DNA of 64,000 nt from Ceratotherium simum simum (GCF_000283155.1 NW_004454229.1:7888534-7952533), one strand, 5' to 3'. Positions 33,481 to 46,612 are shown, numbered from the stretch's first letter. Program-made: numbers and translations. Notes: generated by a model from the sequence alone, not told the origin.

Positions 33481-35714
33481 TTATACGACAGGACCTGAAA
33501 ATTAGGTCTAACTAATCTTTGCTGGTACTATCCAAATGCAATATTTGAGTTTCTATTTTGGCTATTAGATGGTTTTAGATTTGTGCATTTGGTCTTCTCC
33601 ACGATGGTAGCTCTTACCCCACAGGCTAAGAAAACAGTATTAGAGTTGTGTCGATGATCAAGCATTTTCATTCCAATAATGCAGTCAGTTACCAAAGAAA
33701 GGACCACTGGGTGGGTCTGTGAACACTGAGCCTGGGCCAGGACTCCATCAATTATCTGGCCCAACATGCAACCTCTCTATCAGGAGGACCATGATTATTC
33801 TATGGATATCTAGATATGTTGTCTTGGAACCTGCGTCTAATAGTCATAAAATGTTTGGAGAAAGAAATAGCCAGTGTTGGTAACTCAAGTCATAAGTTTA
33901 GGCTCTTTGGAGAAGTGGGAAATTATTACCTTGTATACTTAGCAAGGTGATACAGGGTCTGTCTTCCAGGGGATCCAGACTTTTTTAGTTGTTGGTTTCC
34001 AGGTCTGAAAAGAGGCTCAGGTCTGGAAACTTGGCAAGAACTTATGACTCTTTAACATCATGGATGCCTTCAACCATCATCCATGCTTGATTTCTTCTGG
34101 TTGCATAGATTGAGCTATACTGTAGTTGCCAGTCCTTCCATCTATCAAACATTTTCTTAGTTCTCCTAAGTCAGCCCTGTAGATCTTGCCTTTCATTATG
34201 ACAACTATCCCAAACTTCCTTATGATGGTTAAACACTGCCACCTATTTTCTATTATTTCTGGATGGTATCATCACACCACCGCTTTGAAAAGTCCAGATT
34301 TATAATGCCATCTCTTATTGTCAGCCCTGGCCTACAGGGAACGGCCACCACTGAGTTTCTTGATAATGGTAGTGACCTCTCAACAGTGCATATCCTTTTG
34401 CTTTGGTGAACAGAGTGTCCACTGGCACTATTTGTGGACAGAATCATTTGGTGGGTTTTCTATCCCCGCATTCCAACATCTCCAGTTCTGTGTTTTCGAT
34501 CCCTTTTTCATTCATCTCACAGCCTAGAACCTAACTGAAGTCTTTTCTGTTGATACCTTTAATCAGGAATCTCAATATCTGAAAATTCCTTTCTCCATGG
34601 ACTGTGATAATAGCAAGATCAAGAGTTGGTCTTGGTTCATGATATGTGAGCTTATATCAGGAGCTTGGCTGTAGGCCACTGGATCCAGATAATCACATTT
34701 AATAGTCAACAGAGCTACCATTTGGAAAGGTTTACCTCTGCAGGAATATTCCAGAAAGTCAATGATGCATTGTTAATCCCATTCATTTGAAACAGGGATT
34801 TTAAATTCCTAGATAAGGAAGTCTGACGTCCATGGCTAGTTATAGAGGACAATCAGCAGTGTTTAGGTGACACTATGGCATGTCTTGATTTTAGTATCAT
34901 GTTTCTTTTAGTCCCTTTGACTGGGCCTATTTGATTACCCTGTGGTTCTATTCTCTTAGGGTGCAAACTTGAGTGTTTTTGGAACAGAATCTTCCTAGAT
35001 TCTGTAAGGATCTCAAATGATGATTTCTTGAGTGGTTAAAGAGAGCAGGCAGTTTGATGGGATTTGAAGACCTCAAATGGAATACAGGTCATTTAGAAAG
35101 TCCTAGGCACACAGTGGTTGCCAAAGTGAAGATTTCACTGCAGGTAACCTGGAAAATGTTCCTCTAAAAGAGGATGCTATTGGCAATGCAACGATTCTGG
35201 CATTGAAATGGATGGGGTTAACAATGTCCAGAAGAACAGTAGAGATGGCTAGTTGTTTCTAAGTGGAGTCAATGTTCAGCAGAAGGATACAGAATAAATG
35301 AGGATAGTTAACAAATAGGTAAAGGCTTAGTGTGAATGACAGAGGCATCTCTGTTAATTTACCAGAAGGCCCTTATCCCTTGAAGCAAGACAGCAGAGGG
35401 CTGAGGAACAAGCTTAGAGACCCAGCCCAATAGATCCTGCATGCTCAGCTAAAGCAGGTTTCTTACGCTAAGGTCAGGACTATGTCTGGAAAAACATAAG
35501 GCTTTGAAAACTTGGATGGAGAACACCTGAATGGGTACTCAATGATTTTGGCTCTTCATACTTCCCTGAACCCAATGGAACCAAAGAGGAATTGGTTTTC
35601 AAACATGTACCTTACAGATCTATTTCCCTACTCAAGCTGTAACCCCTGGTGCCATAGAAATATGCTGGTCAAATTTCTGTTCCAGACTGTCATCTTCAAA
35701 GAGAGTCATTGGTG

Positions 35715-36068
35715 AGGACATTCCTCCAGCTGCTGCACCTTCAAATCTCTTGCAACATCCACTGTGGCCAACACTCTTCTTGAAATGTTCCCAGCCAATA
35801 CAGAGCACGGCACAGCTATAGGAACCTGGCCACTCCTGTCTGATGCAGGACTCCTTTATATCAGTCTTGGTGCTGGGGCTTCCCACTGGCTGGCCAACAC
35901 TTTCTCAGACCAATCCCTTCTCTCTCTGTTTCAGTGTCAGGCCTGCATTGCACTCCAAAGTCTCTCCCCATGCACTCCTGTTCCCCTCTCCTCGTTATTC
36001 TTGCAGCTATTTTGGCAGTCAAAGAAGTTCCATCCTGGTGCCTGATTCTTGGAGGACCTGAACTGACA
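35715..36068 (+). repeat. Module B in unit 1
   Basis: Begins with 'ctccagctgctgcaccttcaa', includes 'ggctggccaacactttctcag' and 'gtgtcaggcctgcattgcac', and ends at 'gattcttggaggacctgaac'. Pattern is that of an old LINE-1-type 3' terminus. The overlapping open frames at 35,764-36,094 on both strands are not supported as genes. Confidence 0.65.
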
Positions 36069-39000
36069 TAATCCTTGAGACATGTTACCCACAAAGTCAG
36101 AAAGTCATCTGGAAAGATGTCTTGTTACCTTGTTCTTTGGTCAAACCCAGACTGGCTGACTTGGGAGCACTGTGGTTGCAGTAATCAGAGCACTTGATTA
36201 ACACGTTAACCACATTTCATTCCTCAGGGCTCTGTGTCATTGCATCTAAGCCTCAGTGACACAGGAGGTGAAATCTGATCAAGGGCTGTGCCAGCATGCC
36301 CAGAAACTGTCACTCTCAAACAGCCCCAAAAGACAAATTTGAGGGACATTGATTTTTTCTACACATGCTGTCATGCAGTGATAGGAGTCAGAACCTTCCA
36401 GGAAATAGGTCTGCCACATAAAGGCAGACATGTTAGAGGTGATCCCAGTGTGCTACTTAAAAGAAGCTGATACACAGCCATAGGTTAAGTTATTCAGAGG
36501 TGAAAGGCTGGCAGTTGTGTCTAGAGACTATAAGAATGAATCAATTCCTTTCCCCAGATCCATGTCTTTAATGATCCAAACTTTGTGTACACCTGAAGAT
36601 TTGTTTTCCCTCCAATCTTCAAAAAATAGAATAGTGGGAGCCATGATGATACAACCCACAGACCTACTTCAGGAAGGAAATGGACTGAGGGGTTCAGCCG
36701 CTGCTCTTTGAAAGTCATGTCCACATTTGCACTGAGGCTACGCCTACCTAGGGCTGCCGCCCATTGACAAATGGCTGGGGTACTAACGCAAACACTTTCC
36801 TGGGAGACAGGAGACCCAACACTCCAGCACTCCCCAACAGCTTTGTTGAAACTTCCTTAAAATGCATGGCTGCCTTGAATGCTTCCGTGCAAACTTCTCC
36901 CTTTCTCCTTCCCTGTGGTCATACTTGCATCACAGACTGATGGCTCGCCTAGTCTTCCCAGGCTTCCTCCATTTTTACCCGCATGCAAGTTTTTCTAAAT
37001 ATAATCTTTGCACATTTAGTTGCATCTGGCATCTGAGTTTTGCAGATTCCAGTGAACACAAACTGATGTAAATGATAAGATTAAGAAAAATGTGCTCAGG
37101 TTCCTACAGTAATATATTCATTTTGTCATGGAGACATGTTTTACCGTGAGTAGTTCCTACATAGATATTTGTTTGAAACAAATATTAGGTATTTCTGTCC
37201 TAAATTATGTAGTTATACATGCCTTCCTACCAGCCTTTTAAGCCAATTTGGTTCTTTCAAAAAGTATACTGAAGTACAGATAAACATCTAAAATCAAGAT
37301 ATTTTGATAAGAAATGGAACTCTGAATTGTAGGCTCACAGACACAGTGGCCTGTACATTCTATTATGAAAAATCAAGAAAAGATTTAGTTGTCTGGTTTT
37401 ACAATCCCTTCATGGGGTAGAGATGCATGTTGTCTCAGTTGCTGGATAGAATACCAACAATGGCACTGGGATCAGAGTATGAACTCCTAGACACCACCTG
37501 TGTTCTCTTAGGAAAGACTTGAGGGAAACAATGTCCTTGTCACAATACTTGGTTCTGTTCTCCAATTTACCTGCTGCTAATCCAAAGTCAGAGTGACAGG
37601 TATGGAACCTCTCAAACATTTCATATTTCAGACAAAGAAGCCACAAAAACTTGCCAGCCCTTCTCATTTTAAAAAGAAGTGACTTCAAGGCAAGGACACA
37701 CTTACTGATCTTATTCTTGGAATGCAACACATGTTCACCATATTCTAAGTACTCAGAATACTATCTGTAGCTTAAGTTTTGTTGATTCTTTGGACAGTTT
37801 TATGTACACAAAAGCAATGATAAGGGTCCAGGAATTTGAATTCATCCTGGAACTAATGGGCATCTTTTGACAGATAAGAAAATATAAAGCTTCATGTGGA
37901 GACATCACCGATTTGAAAGTGGTTGAGGAGGAGAAGGCCAAATAAAATGACATGTGAAATGAGAGGATGCTGTTATCTTGTTTTCTAGACAGCATTTCCC
38001 AGTTTGCTTTTTAGTTTTAGGTGTCTGAAGTGCCTCAGCCAAGGCTCCAGGGAGGCTTCAGGAAATCTCAGGAACTAGACCCTGAAGCCCTGGTAAGAGT
38101 AAGCAAAGGTACAGGTCACTGCGTCAGGACCTCACCACATGCCTTTATATTGGGGTTCCTTCCCTTCACACTACCCACTTATTTCCTCATTTTATACTAT
38201 CAACGTCTAAATTCTTGTTTCTGGCTCCGCTCCTGGGATAGAATCCAAAATAAGGTAATCAAATTAGAGTATTAAATATGGTGATTTGTCTTCTAGGAAT
38301 AGGATTACAGACATAACCAGGCTAGTAGTAGTCTATCCCATCTGAACAAGATGAAGATTATACTCTTCCACATGGATTTCCTGGCTACAGGGGTAATATC
38401 AGCCAGGTCTGCTTCTGCAACACGGAAACCACTGCCATCAGTGGCCTAGACTCAGCCTTGAAAACAGCTCTCATGTACTGGACCCATCTGGGATGAGCCA
38501 TGAAATGGGAAGCTGTAGCCTATAAAGACTTGTCAGTTGGTGCACATCGTGCCAAGACCTCAGCTTTTCAACACCCAGGATTTGAATCGTATATCTCCCT
38601 TCATGCAGATTACAGCTTTGCCTGGAACAGGACAGGACAAGGCACTAATAAACTTGAGTCTAGGCCCAACCCATGCCTCAACCCAGGTCTTTTTCCTTAA
38701 GGCCACCCTCAATACTTTCATTTCTCAGAAGCTTGGAGGGCTTCAGCCTTCAAAGCCATGGACTAGGTCACCATCAGATAGGAGGATCTTTGTGTGCCTT
38801 CTTCAGACCATGCCATTTATTGATATTTAAATATTTTCTTAACATTAAGGATTAAGATATATAGCATGGTATATTATGTATAATCTCTACTATAAAACCT
38901 AAGTTTGATAGTTGTTTATGGTCACTTTTTAAAGTGCATTGTATGCAAAGATAGCTTTTAGAAATCATAGTTTAGAAAGAGTAATTCCAGTTTCTATGGA

Positions 39001-39823
39001 ATATTTTCAAGTGGAAACTCAAGATTAAGAATGTTCCATTCTCAATCCTTCTGCCGATGCCTAACCGTCTTCCTTTTTTTTTTTCTACTCGCGCCTCAAC
39101 ATCTACATATATCTCAAGAAGTTCTAAAAGTAGGAATGTTATTCAGCTATATTTCCCTTTCTGTCCTAGATAATGAACATGAAGAGAATGTCCATAAATG
39201 TGTGAGGTTGGTACATGCCTTGGTTAAACAAGATTCTGGCCTATCTATTCTGATGCCCCTTAATCTTTTGGAATGCTCAGAGGTAAGTCAAAACAATGTG
39301 ATATTTCTTCACCATAAAGGTTATAATCTGAGAGACCAGAATACAAACATGTTTACTAATTTTAGAAAAAGATCAAGCCTTCCCCAATACCACATGGAGT
39401 TATAGTCCTATTATTCTACCAAATGTAAACATTCTTTCAGAATCTGAAAGGTAGAAAACACTCACGTCATTGACAAGCTCTTTAAAAGTTGATACTAAAT
39501 TGAGACATTGTTCATAAGCAACCTTATTAATGTGGATAATTAACCTTATCCTGAGAAATACTATGGTTTCCTAGCAGTCACAAGGATGAAGAATCTGACC
39601 TCATAGGTAAATGAATATGATTTAGTTAGAAATATGATCAGTATTGGTTTTAAGCAGGCAACATATTGGCTATCTGAATTACTTAAGCATGTAAAGAGAT
39701 ATATACAATGTCTATCAAAATGAACTTAGATTTTTTGAATATCATAAAGAAAAACATATACAACTACCACTGTACATTAAAAAGATAAGGAATGTCAAAT
39801 TTGGTTGTTAGTGTAAAACTCAG

Positions 39824-40373
39824 TGTTACCAGCCAAGATGGTGTCATCTGCCCGCCGCAAGACATGCCAATAGTCGAGAGGCAAGGAAGTAGGAGAGAAA
39901 GGACTTTTTATTACAGCTTGCTAGCAAAGGGGAAGATGGCCAACTAATATCTCAAGAAACCATCTTACAGAACAAAGACTACAGGCCAGTTATATGAGGG
40001 TCTGGTCTCTGGGTAGGGGAGGCATCTGGTCTCAGGGTGGGGGCATCCATCTGATCTCTTAGGTGGAGGCAGATATCTATTCTGGGGGCTGGGGGTGAGT
40101 ATCTATCTGTTCTTAGTTTCTGATAGTCTTTTGTTTTACTGGATATGCATCAGATACCAGAGCAATGCCCTATACCCTGATCTTTCAGGTGTCATTGATG
40201 GCTATCTTCTGCCCTGGGGGCATCACATTCCTAAGGAACTCATGAGAACAAAGTTATCGATTTATAGCAGCTGGGAGGGGCCATAAAATCCACAGAGCGT
40301 GTCTGGATTAGTTAATCAGAGATCATTCAAAGTTACAATATGGTTTCTTTTTTACAGTATGGCTTCCCTTACA
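39824..40373 (-). mobile_element. Solo LTR-like insertion, unit 1 only
   Basis: 550 bp absent at the matching points of unit 0 (near 30,405) and unit 2 (near 50,560). Read on the minus strand it begins TGTAAGG and ends GGTAACA, the TG...CA ends of a retroviral LTR. A TATATAA-like box lies near 39,990 and an AATAAA at 39,907-39,912, both in minus orientation with LTR-like spacing. No target-site duplication was clear. No internal retroviral sequence accompanies it. Family unknown, possibly ERV1 class. Confidence 0.7.
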
Positions 40374-40889
40374 TCAATCTTGTGTTGAGCCGGCATCAAT
40401 TGCAAAGAAGAAGCAGAAACACTAACATTCTCTGCATGTTCTACTACAGTATTATGCAGTTAAATCATAATCAACAAATCTAAAACATGGGATTTATATA
40501 GCCAGTTCTGAGACATTGCAAGAAATAGTCAACAAAATCCAAAGAACACCTAATAACATTATTTGGACGAGAGTTGAAAATGCTTTCCAAGTCTCTGGTT
40601 CTTCTCATCAACATGAATGAAATAAATTGTGACAAAAGTCTTCAGAACAGGCAAAACAAATAACTCTCTTTTATAGCACTCATGCCACATCCCTCCCTGA
40701 AGGCATACATTGTTATTTAACCCAGCACACCTCTTTGATGTACAGAAAAACACAGCTCTCTCAATGTATTATTCTGATTAGTATCTACCATTGGCCCATG
40801 AGATAAAGTCTGTCCTTTACTTGGTTCAAACCTAGTATGATTATTAATTCCAGTGTTGCCTGTGGCATCCTTGGAGGAATATAGATGAC

Positions 40890-41248
40890 CAACAGTCTCC
40901 AGGTGCCACACCTCCAGGATCTACTACCAAGTACATGCTGATGCCATGTTCTCCCCAGGTTGTTCCCAGTCTAATGTTTTGTCCTGCCCTATGTACAAAC
41001 CTATAGAGAGTTAGCTCTAGGGCTCCCCATTGGTCTGGCCAAAACTTTCTCAGAGCAGGCACACAGTCAGAGGCTCTTCCTACTCAATCCTCTTTCCTTC
41101 CCTTTCATAGGTGTCAGAACCGCATCCCCTTCTGAAACCTCTCCCACATTTTCCTGCTCCCTCCCTTATCCTTTGAAGGACATCCACATGCCTAATTCCA
41201 TTTTGGCACTTGCTTCTCAGAAAACCCTAATTGATATATCGGTAGACC
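40890..41248 (+). repeat. Module A in unit 1
   Basis: Counterpart of 30,885-31,250: 'gtctccaggtgccacacctcc', 'ggtctggccaaaactttctc', 'cataggtgtcagaaccgcatc' and an end at 'gcttctcagaaaaccctaat'. Confidence 0.65.
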
Positions 41249-41870
41249 AGAGGTGGTAGAGTTAACTAGGCAGGAATTTATCCTTTTGGTGCCAATGTTG
41301 GTAATCCCAGGACAAAATTTTCTAGGCTGGCAGTAGCAATCAAGACACTAAAGATGAACTCCAGGAGCCAGATTCCTCTCCCTGATTCCTGCCAGGTACT
41401 AATGTAGAACCCCAAAACATATTTTGGGGTCCACCTTTCTCTCTACTAGAAGAATGATTCTGAGACCACATAATGGATCTCCTGCCCTGCTTGGATGTGA
41501 TTCAATACATGCTTAATTCATCCACTAACAGTCTTGACTCATTGATCACCTGATACAGGTAACCATTGGTGTCTGTTCAGCAGTTCGTATACACATCTGT
41601 TTTTTTGCAAATCAATATACAATGTTCAGATTTTATACAAAAAACCTGGAATTGCCACATTAGCTAAAAGACAACTTGTCATTTCTGGTCTATATTATAG
41701 AGAAAATACAGGGCTGATGTACTAATTCTTAGTTTTATGACCAGAAGGAACCTGAGTACTTTGGATAGAGTTTTAGTGCAACTCAAGCACACACGCAGAT
41801 ACAAGTATTGGAAGCTTGTTGAAAACTCTCCATGATTGTACAGGAATAGTTCAAATACCTCCCCAGATTC

Positions 41871-42107
41871 TTAGGCCTCCCTGCCACCTGTGTCATGTAG
41901 CCCCATGGTCAAAAGGAGAGTCCACGTGCTGCCCATTATCTCCAACATCCTTGGCCATGGCCAGTCCAGGATGAGGTCAGGCTTGGGCATGGCCCACCTC
42001 ACACCACCCCAGGCAGGAGATGCAGCAGGTCCAGCACTCAGGCCCGACCCTTGCAGACCCAGAGAAACTATAGCTCTTCTCCCTAATTTCAGAGTCAAAT
42101 GAAGCAC
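41871..42107 (-). other. GC-rich open patch, copy in unit 1
   Basis: Counterpart of 31,885-32,140. Open for 78 codons on the minus strand and 70 codons on the plus strand. The minus frame keeps VSLGL and MPKPDLILD blocks. No start-context, no signal peptide that I trust, no domain. Confidence 0.4.
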
Positions 42108-43164
42108 TGTGATGTGAGGGGTGAAGTCAAGCTGCCCACTGTTACTGTTTCATTAGGGAAGATATTTCAAAGTTGATTTAGTATAACTGGCTGATAACAT
42201 AAAAGAAAATTGAACTCAACTTTACACCATACAGAGCAATAAATTCAAAGATTAATTTTAAGAATAAGTGGTATTATGGAAACCTGAGATTTAAAAGCTT
42301 ATCTTCCTTGAGAAATTACCTTAATTTATAAGAGGAAAAAAATTATGCACTAAAAATGTGTAATGCCCAGAATGAGTTGATCTATTCTTCTACTTAGAGC
42401 TACCCACAAACCATTAATCCTTGATGCAGGTACATATCCCATGTTGTCCACCAAGTTGGAAGAGGGAGGTGGCCCTTCCAGTACAATCTTCTGTCCAGAG
42501 TGTAGAGAACATCTATTCAGAAACATAAAAGAAGCCCATAATTTGGGTTCCAAGCTACTTGGCCACCATGGCAAGCTTCTCTAGCCAGTTCACGGAAAAC
42601 TCAGAGCCTAGATGAGCTAGTGGGGAAGGTAATAAATATAGCCAAGGAGAAAGAGGCCAGGCTCTGTCTCAACAGATCAAAATCCTCCAAAATGTCACAG
42701 CAGAGAATTATCACTGGATAATTCAAGGAACTGTATATTTGCATGCTTTCCTGTGTGCTTCTTACACTTTAATAAAGAGTTGAAAACGTAAAAAAGTATT
42801 TACACGATAGCCTGCCTTAGAGTTTAATATCTGAAAAACTGTCTAATCTAGGAGTAAATGGCCAATGGAGCTCTCCATAGCTTCTTCCCTCTGGCCACCA
42901 GCCTCAAGGTTGCTGGATTCCTCAAATGGAAGGATGACAAATGCATTCATTTTGTCTAGTAAAGCAGATAGTTAGAAAGCTTGGGTCAGAAAGTGACTAA
43001 TTCCAAACTCTGAAAATTTGACTTTTATATACTGTATTAAAAATTAGCACCGATGGTGTCAAATCTCAATCAATATGGAACAGGAACTAATGGATAACTC
43101 TTCCTGCTTCCCATCTTTTGGGAATCTCTGGGAGTTGTTCTCTGTGCCTATCAGGAAGATGCCA

Positions 43165-43505
43165 ACAGAATCCTGGTTCACGTCTGCCTCATCCAGATAG
43201 CCTCTTGCTTACTCCCTAACCTCCTCTTATTTTGGGCTGAGAGTCCCTTCAATGAATTCAACCCTGGCCACCCAATTTAAAATTTAGATCCTGCACCCCT
43301 GCATGCCTTAATCCTCCCTTATCCCACTCCATTTATTGTTGTTTCTAAGAAACAGGAGTATTTACTTATGTTCAGTCTATGCTAAGTTAAGCTTCTCAAT
43401 GGCAAGGATATTTCTCTTGCATTCACCGAGTATCAACAGGACTTACAGTGATGGTGTCTGACACATGGCAAGCACCCACTGATTGACTGAATCCTTATCT
43501 TCTAC
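43165..43505 (+). repeat. L2 3' end in unit 2
   Basis: Paralogous copy of the L2 end at 33,150-33,480, ending in 'cacatggcaagcacccactg' and the 'gattgactgaatcc' terminus. Confidence 0.65.
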
Positions 43506-45084
43506 AAGACCTGAAAATTAGGTCTAACTTGTCTTTGCCCATTCCTTCCAGGATGTAATATTTGACTTTCTATCTTGGTCATTTGAGGGTAAGTTTTACA
43601 ATCTTCCATTTGGTCTTATGATGATGATAGTTCTTACCCCACAGGTAAGAATACAGCATTAGGGTTGTGCCAATGACCACACATTTTCATTCCAGTTATG
43701 CAGTCTGGTAGCTGGAAAATGATCATTGGGTGGCTCTGTGGACACTAAGCTTGGGTCATGATTCAATTATCTGACCAATATGCAACGTCTCTAACAGGAG
43801 GACCGTATTATGCTGTGGATCTCCAGATATCAACGTTGTCTTGGAAACTGTGTCTAACAGTCATGAAATGTTTGGGGAAGAGAAATACCCAGTGTAGGAG
43901 ACCCAAGTAAATAGAAGTAGGCTTTTCGGGGTATAAGTGGAAAATCATTACCATGTACACTTTCCATGGTATTACGTGGTCTTTTATCTTGAGTAGCTAA
44001 GCTCCTCTTTCATTACTTGGTTTCTAGGTCTGAAAAGAGGCTCAGGTCTAGACACCTGGCAAGAGCTCATGACTATTTTCTTGGCTGCCCTCAGCCTCAT
44101 CATCCACATTTCATTTCTTCTGCTTGCATAGATTGAGCCATACCATTGTTGCCAGTCCATCCATCTATCTTGCCCATAGGATGCCTTGTTCTATTAACTA
44201 TTTTCTTAACTCTCCCTGGTGAGCTCTGTTGATCCTGCCTCTTGTTATAATTGTTCCAAACTTTCTTGTCATGGTTAAGCACTGCCTCCTAGTTTCTATT
44301 ATTTCTGGATTGTATCATCCCCATTGCTTTTGAAAAGTCCAGATTTGTAGCATCATCTATTGTCAGCCCTGGCCTACAAAGAATAGTCACCACTGAGTTT
44401 CTCAATGATGCTAGTTCTCTATCAAAAGTATATTCCTTATTGTTTGGTCAAGTATCCACTGGGCCTTTCTGCTTGTAGGTTTTCCATCTTGACATTCCAG
44501 CATCCCATTTCTATATTTTTGATCCCTATTTCACTCACCTCATAGACTCAACCCTAAGAGATGCTGGAAGGAGAGTTTTCTCTTGATACCTTTAGTTGGG
44601 AGTCTATCTGAAGATCTGTAAATTTCCTCCTCCTGGGATAGTGACAATTGTAAGACCAAGAGGTGGTCTCGGTTCATGATATGTGAGCTCATCTCGGGAG
44701 TTTGCTGTCAGCCACTGAGTCCAGATAATCACAATGATCAGTCAACTGAGCTACTGTATTGGTAAGATTTACCTCTGCAGGAATATTCCAGAAAGGCAAG
44801 ATGTATTGTTAATCCCATTCCCTTCGAAAAGGGATTGTTAATTCTTAGAATCAGAAGCCAGACATCCATGACTGGGTATGGAGGATGATCAACATGGTAA
44901 TGTGACATTATAACATGACTTGACTCTAGAATCATGGTTCTTCTAGTCTCTTTGGGCTTTGTTACCATGTGGTTCCATTCCCTTTGGGCATGAATTAGTG
45001 TTTTCTGAACAGATTCTTTCTGAATTAGATCAGGCTCTCAAATGATTTTATTTATCCAACAACTAGTTCAAAACAAACTGACCA

Positions 45085-45590
45085 TGCTCCCTTGTCTTAA
45101 TACATTTTCCATGGCTGGAGACGTAGGAATACTTGACTCTGTAGAGACAGACATATCAAGAAAAGTTCCTGTAAGGAGGATAGTTATGCTCTCCAGCTGC
45201 CATTCCTCCACATTACTTAAAGTATTCATACCAAGGGCAAGGCCAAGGCCACATTTTCCCCAGGCTGCTCACAGCCAATGAAGAAGCCTGACTGGTTACT
45301 AAATCTGGGTCTTTCCCGCTCGGTGCAAGTATCTTCCCTGAGGAGTTTTTGCCTTCATAAACCACAACAGCCTGTCTGGGACTCTCACAGAGCTGTCCTG
45401 AAATTTGAGTCTCCTTCTACCCAGTCTTCCCCTCTTCTCAGAAATCAGACTAGCATTGCACTCAGTATTGCATCCCTTTTACTGCTGTTCATGCTTCTCT
45501 TTTTCCTTTACAGGCATTTCCCTCAATATCTCTTAAATGTTTACTTCCATCTTGATGCTTACTTCTCAGAAAGTCTGGAGGGACACGATA
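45085..45590 (+). repeat. Module C in unit 2
   Basis: Third LINE-1-type 3' module: 'ctccagctgccattcctccac', 'ccaaggccacattttcccca', 'ctcacagagctgtcctgaaa', 'ctttacaggcatttccctca' and an end at 'cttctcagaaagtctggagg'. The 118-codon open frame at 45,278-45,634 runs through it and has no counterpart of equal length in unit 3. Confidence 0.65.
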
Positions 45591-46239
45591 ATTGGAGTGG
45601 TCCAAGACAGCAGGCAGTATGGATGGAGTTTTAAGATCTTAAATAGAATGAAGGTCATGCAGAAAGTCCCGGGCACACAGTAGTTGCCTAAGTGCTGAAG
45701 ATTTCACTGCAGGTGGCTTGGAAAAATGTCCCTCTAGAAGAGAATGTTATTGGCAATGCAGTGATTCTAGCATTGAAAGGGATGGGGTAACAATGTCTAG
45801 GACTGTAGAGATGGCTAGTGGTTCAAAAGTGGCATTAGTGTTCTGTAGAGGGATACGAAGTAAATGAGGGTAGTTAAACAGGTAAAAACTGTGTGAAAAA
45901 CAGGCATCTCTGGTAGGCTGGAAACCAAGAGTCCTGTTTCTTCATAAAGACAGCAGAGGGCTGAGGAGTAGCTGAGAGACCAAGTCTAATAAATATTGTA
46001 TGCTCAGCTAATGCAGGTCAAGGCTCTGTCTGGAAAAACATGGGTCCTGAAACATTGGATGGAGACATCTAGTTGAGTCCTGAAGGATTTTAGCTCTTGA
46101 TACCTCTTTGAACTCACAGGAACCAAAGAGGAATTTCTTCTCAAAAATACTTCACAGGTCTATTTCTCCAATCAGGATGCAACTGCTGGTACCACAGAGA
46201 TATACTGCAAGAAGAGCAGTTGTTGGGGACATTCTCCAG

Positions 46240-46612
46240 CTGCCACCCCACCTATTCTGCTGCAACAGCCACCAAGGCCACACTCTTCTCAGGATGCTCC
46301 AGCTAATGAGAGAACACAGCACACTCAGGAGAGCCTGGCCATCCTGTTTATTTTTTTGCAGGACCCCCGTATAACAGTTTAGTGCCGGGGCTTCCCACTG
46401 GCTGGCCAAAACTTTCTCAGACATACACTGCAGTCTCTCCTCTTACCAATCCCCCTCCCCTCTCTGTTTCAGTGTCACACCTGTGTTGTACTCTAAAGTT
46501 TCTCCTCATGCACTCCTGTTCCCTATTCCTCATTATCCTTATAGCTATTTTCACAGTCAAAGAAGTTCCATCTCGGTGCCCGATTCTTGGAGGACCTGAA
46601 CTGACACTATCT
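46240..46612 (+). repeat. Module B in unit 2
   Basis: Counterpart of 35,715-36,068 with the block 'gtgtcacacctgtgttgtac' and the end 'gattcttggaggacctgaac'. From this end rightwards it becomes nearly identical to unit 1. Confidence 0.65.

Larger units (their letters stand above)
32848..42861 (+). repeat. Array unit 1 (full length)
   Basis: Complete period of 10,014 bp when the boundary is set at the 'ccaatggaacc' landmark, where the unit 3/4 junction falls. It lacks module C. It carries an extra 550-bp LTR-like insertion at 39,824-40,373. Over about 36,020-38,900 it is far closer to unit 2 than elsewhere. Confidence 0.9.

Noticed and set aside
37410..37730. 106-codon open frame (-) and possible MIR in the unit
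   Set aside because: The frame is broken in unit 2 at 48,150-48,470; the MIR-like phrases are too few to call.
39031..39405. 124-codon open frame (+) in unit 1
   Set aside because: The equivalent frames at about 29,600 and 49,780 are broken by indels and stops. No domain, and composition is like the surrounding non-coding sequence.
45278..45634. 118-codon open frame (+) in unit 2
   Set aside because: It runs through LINE-1-type module C. The copy in unit 3 is not open over the same length.
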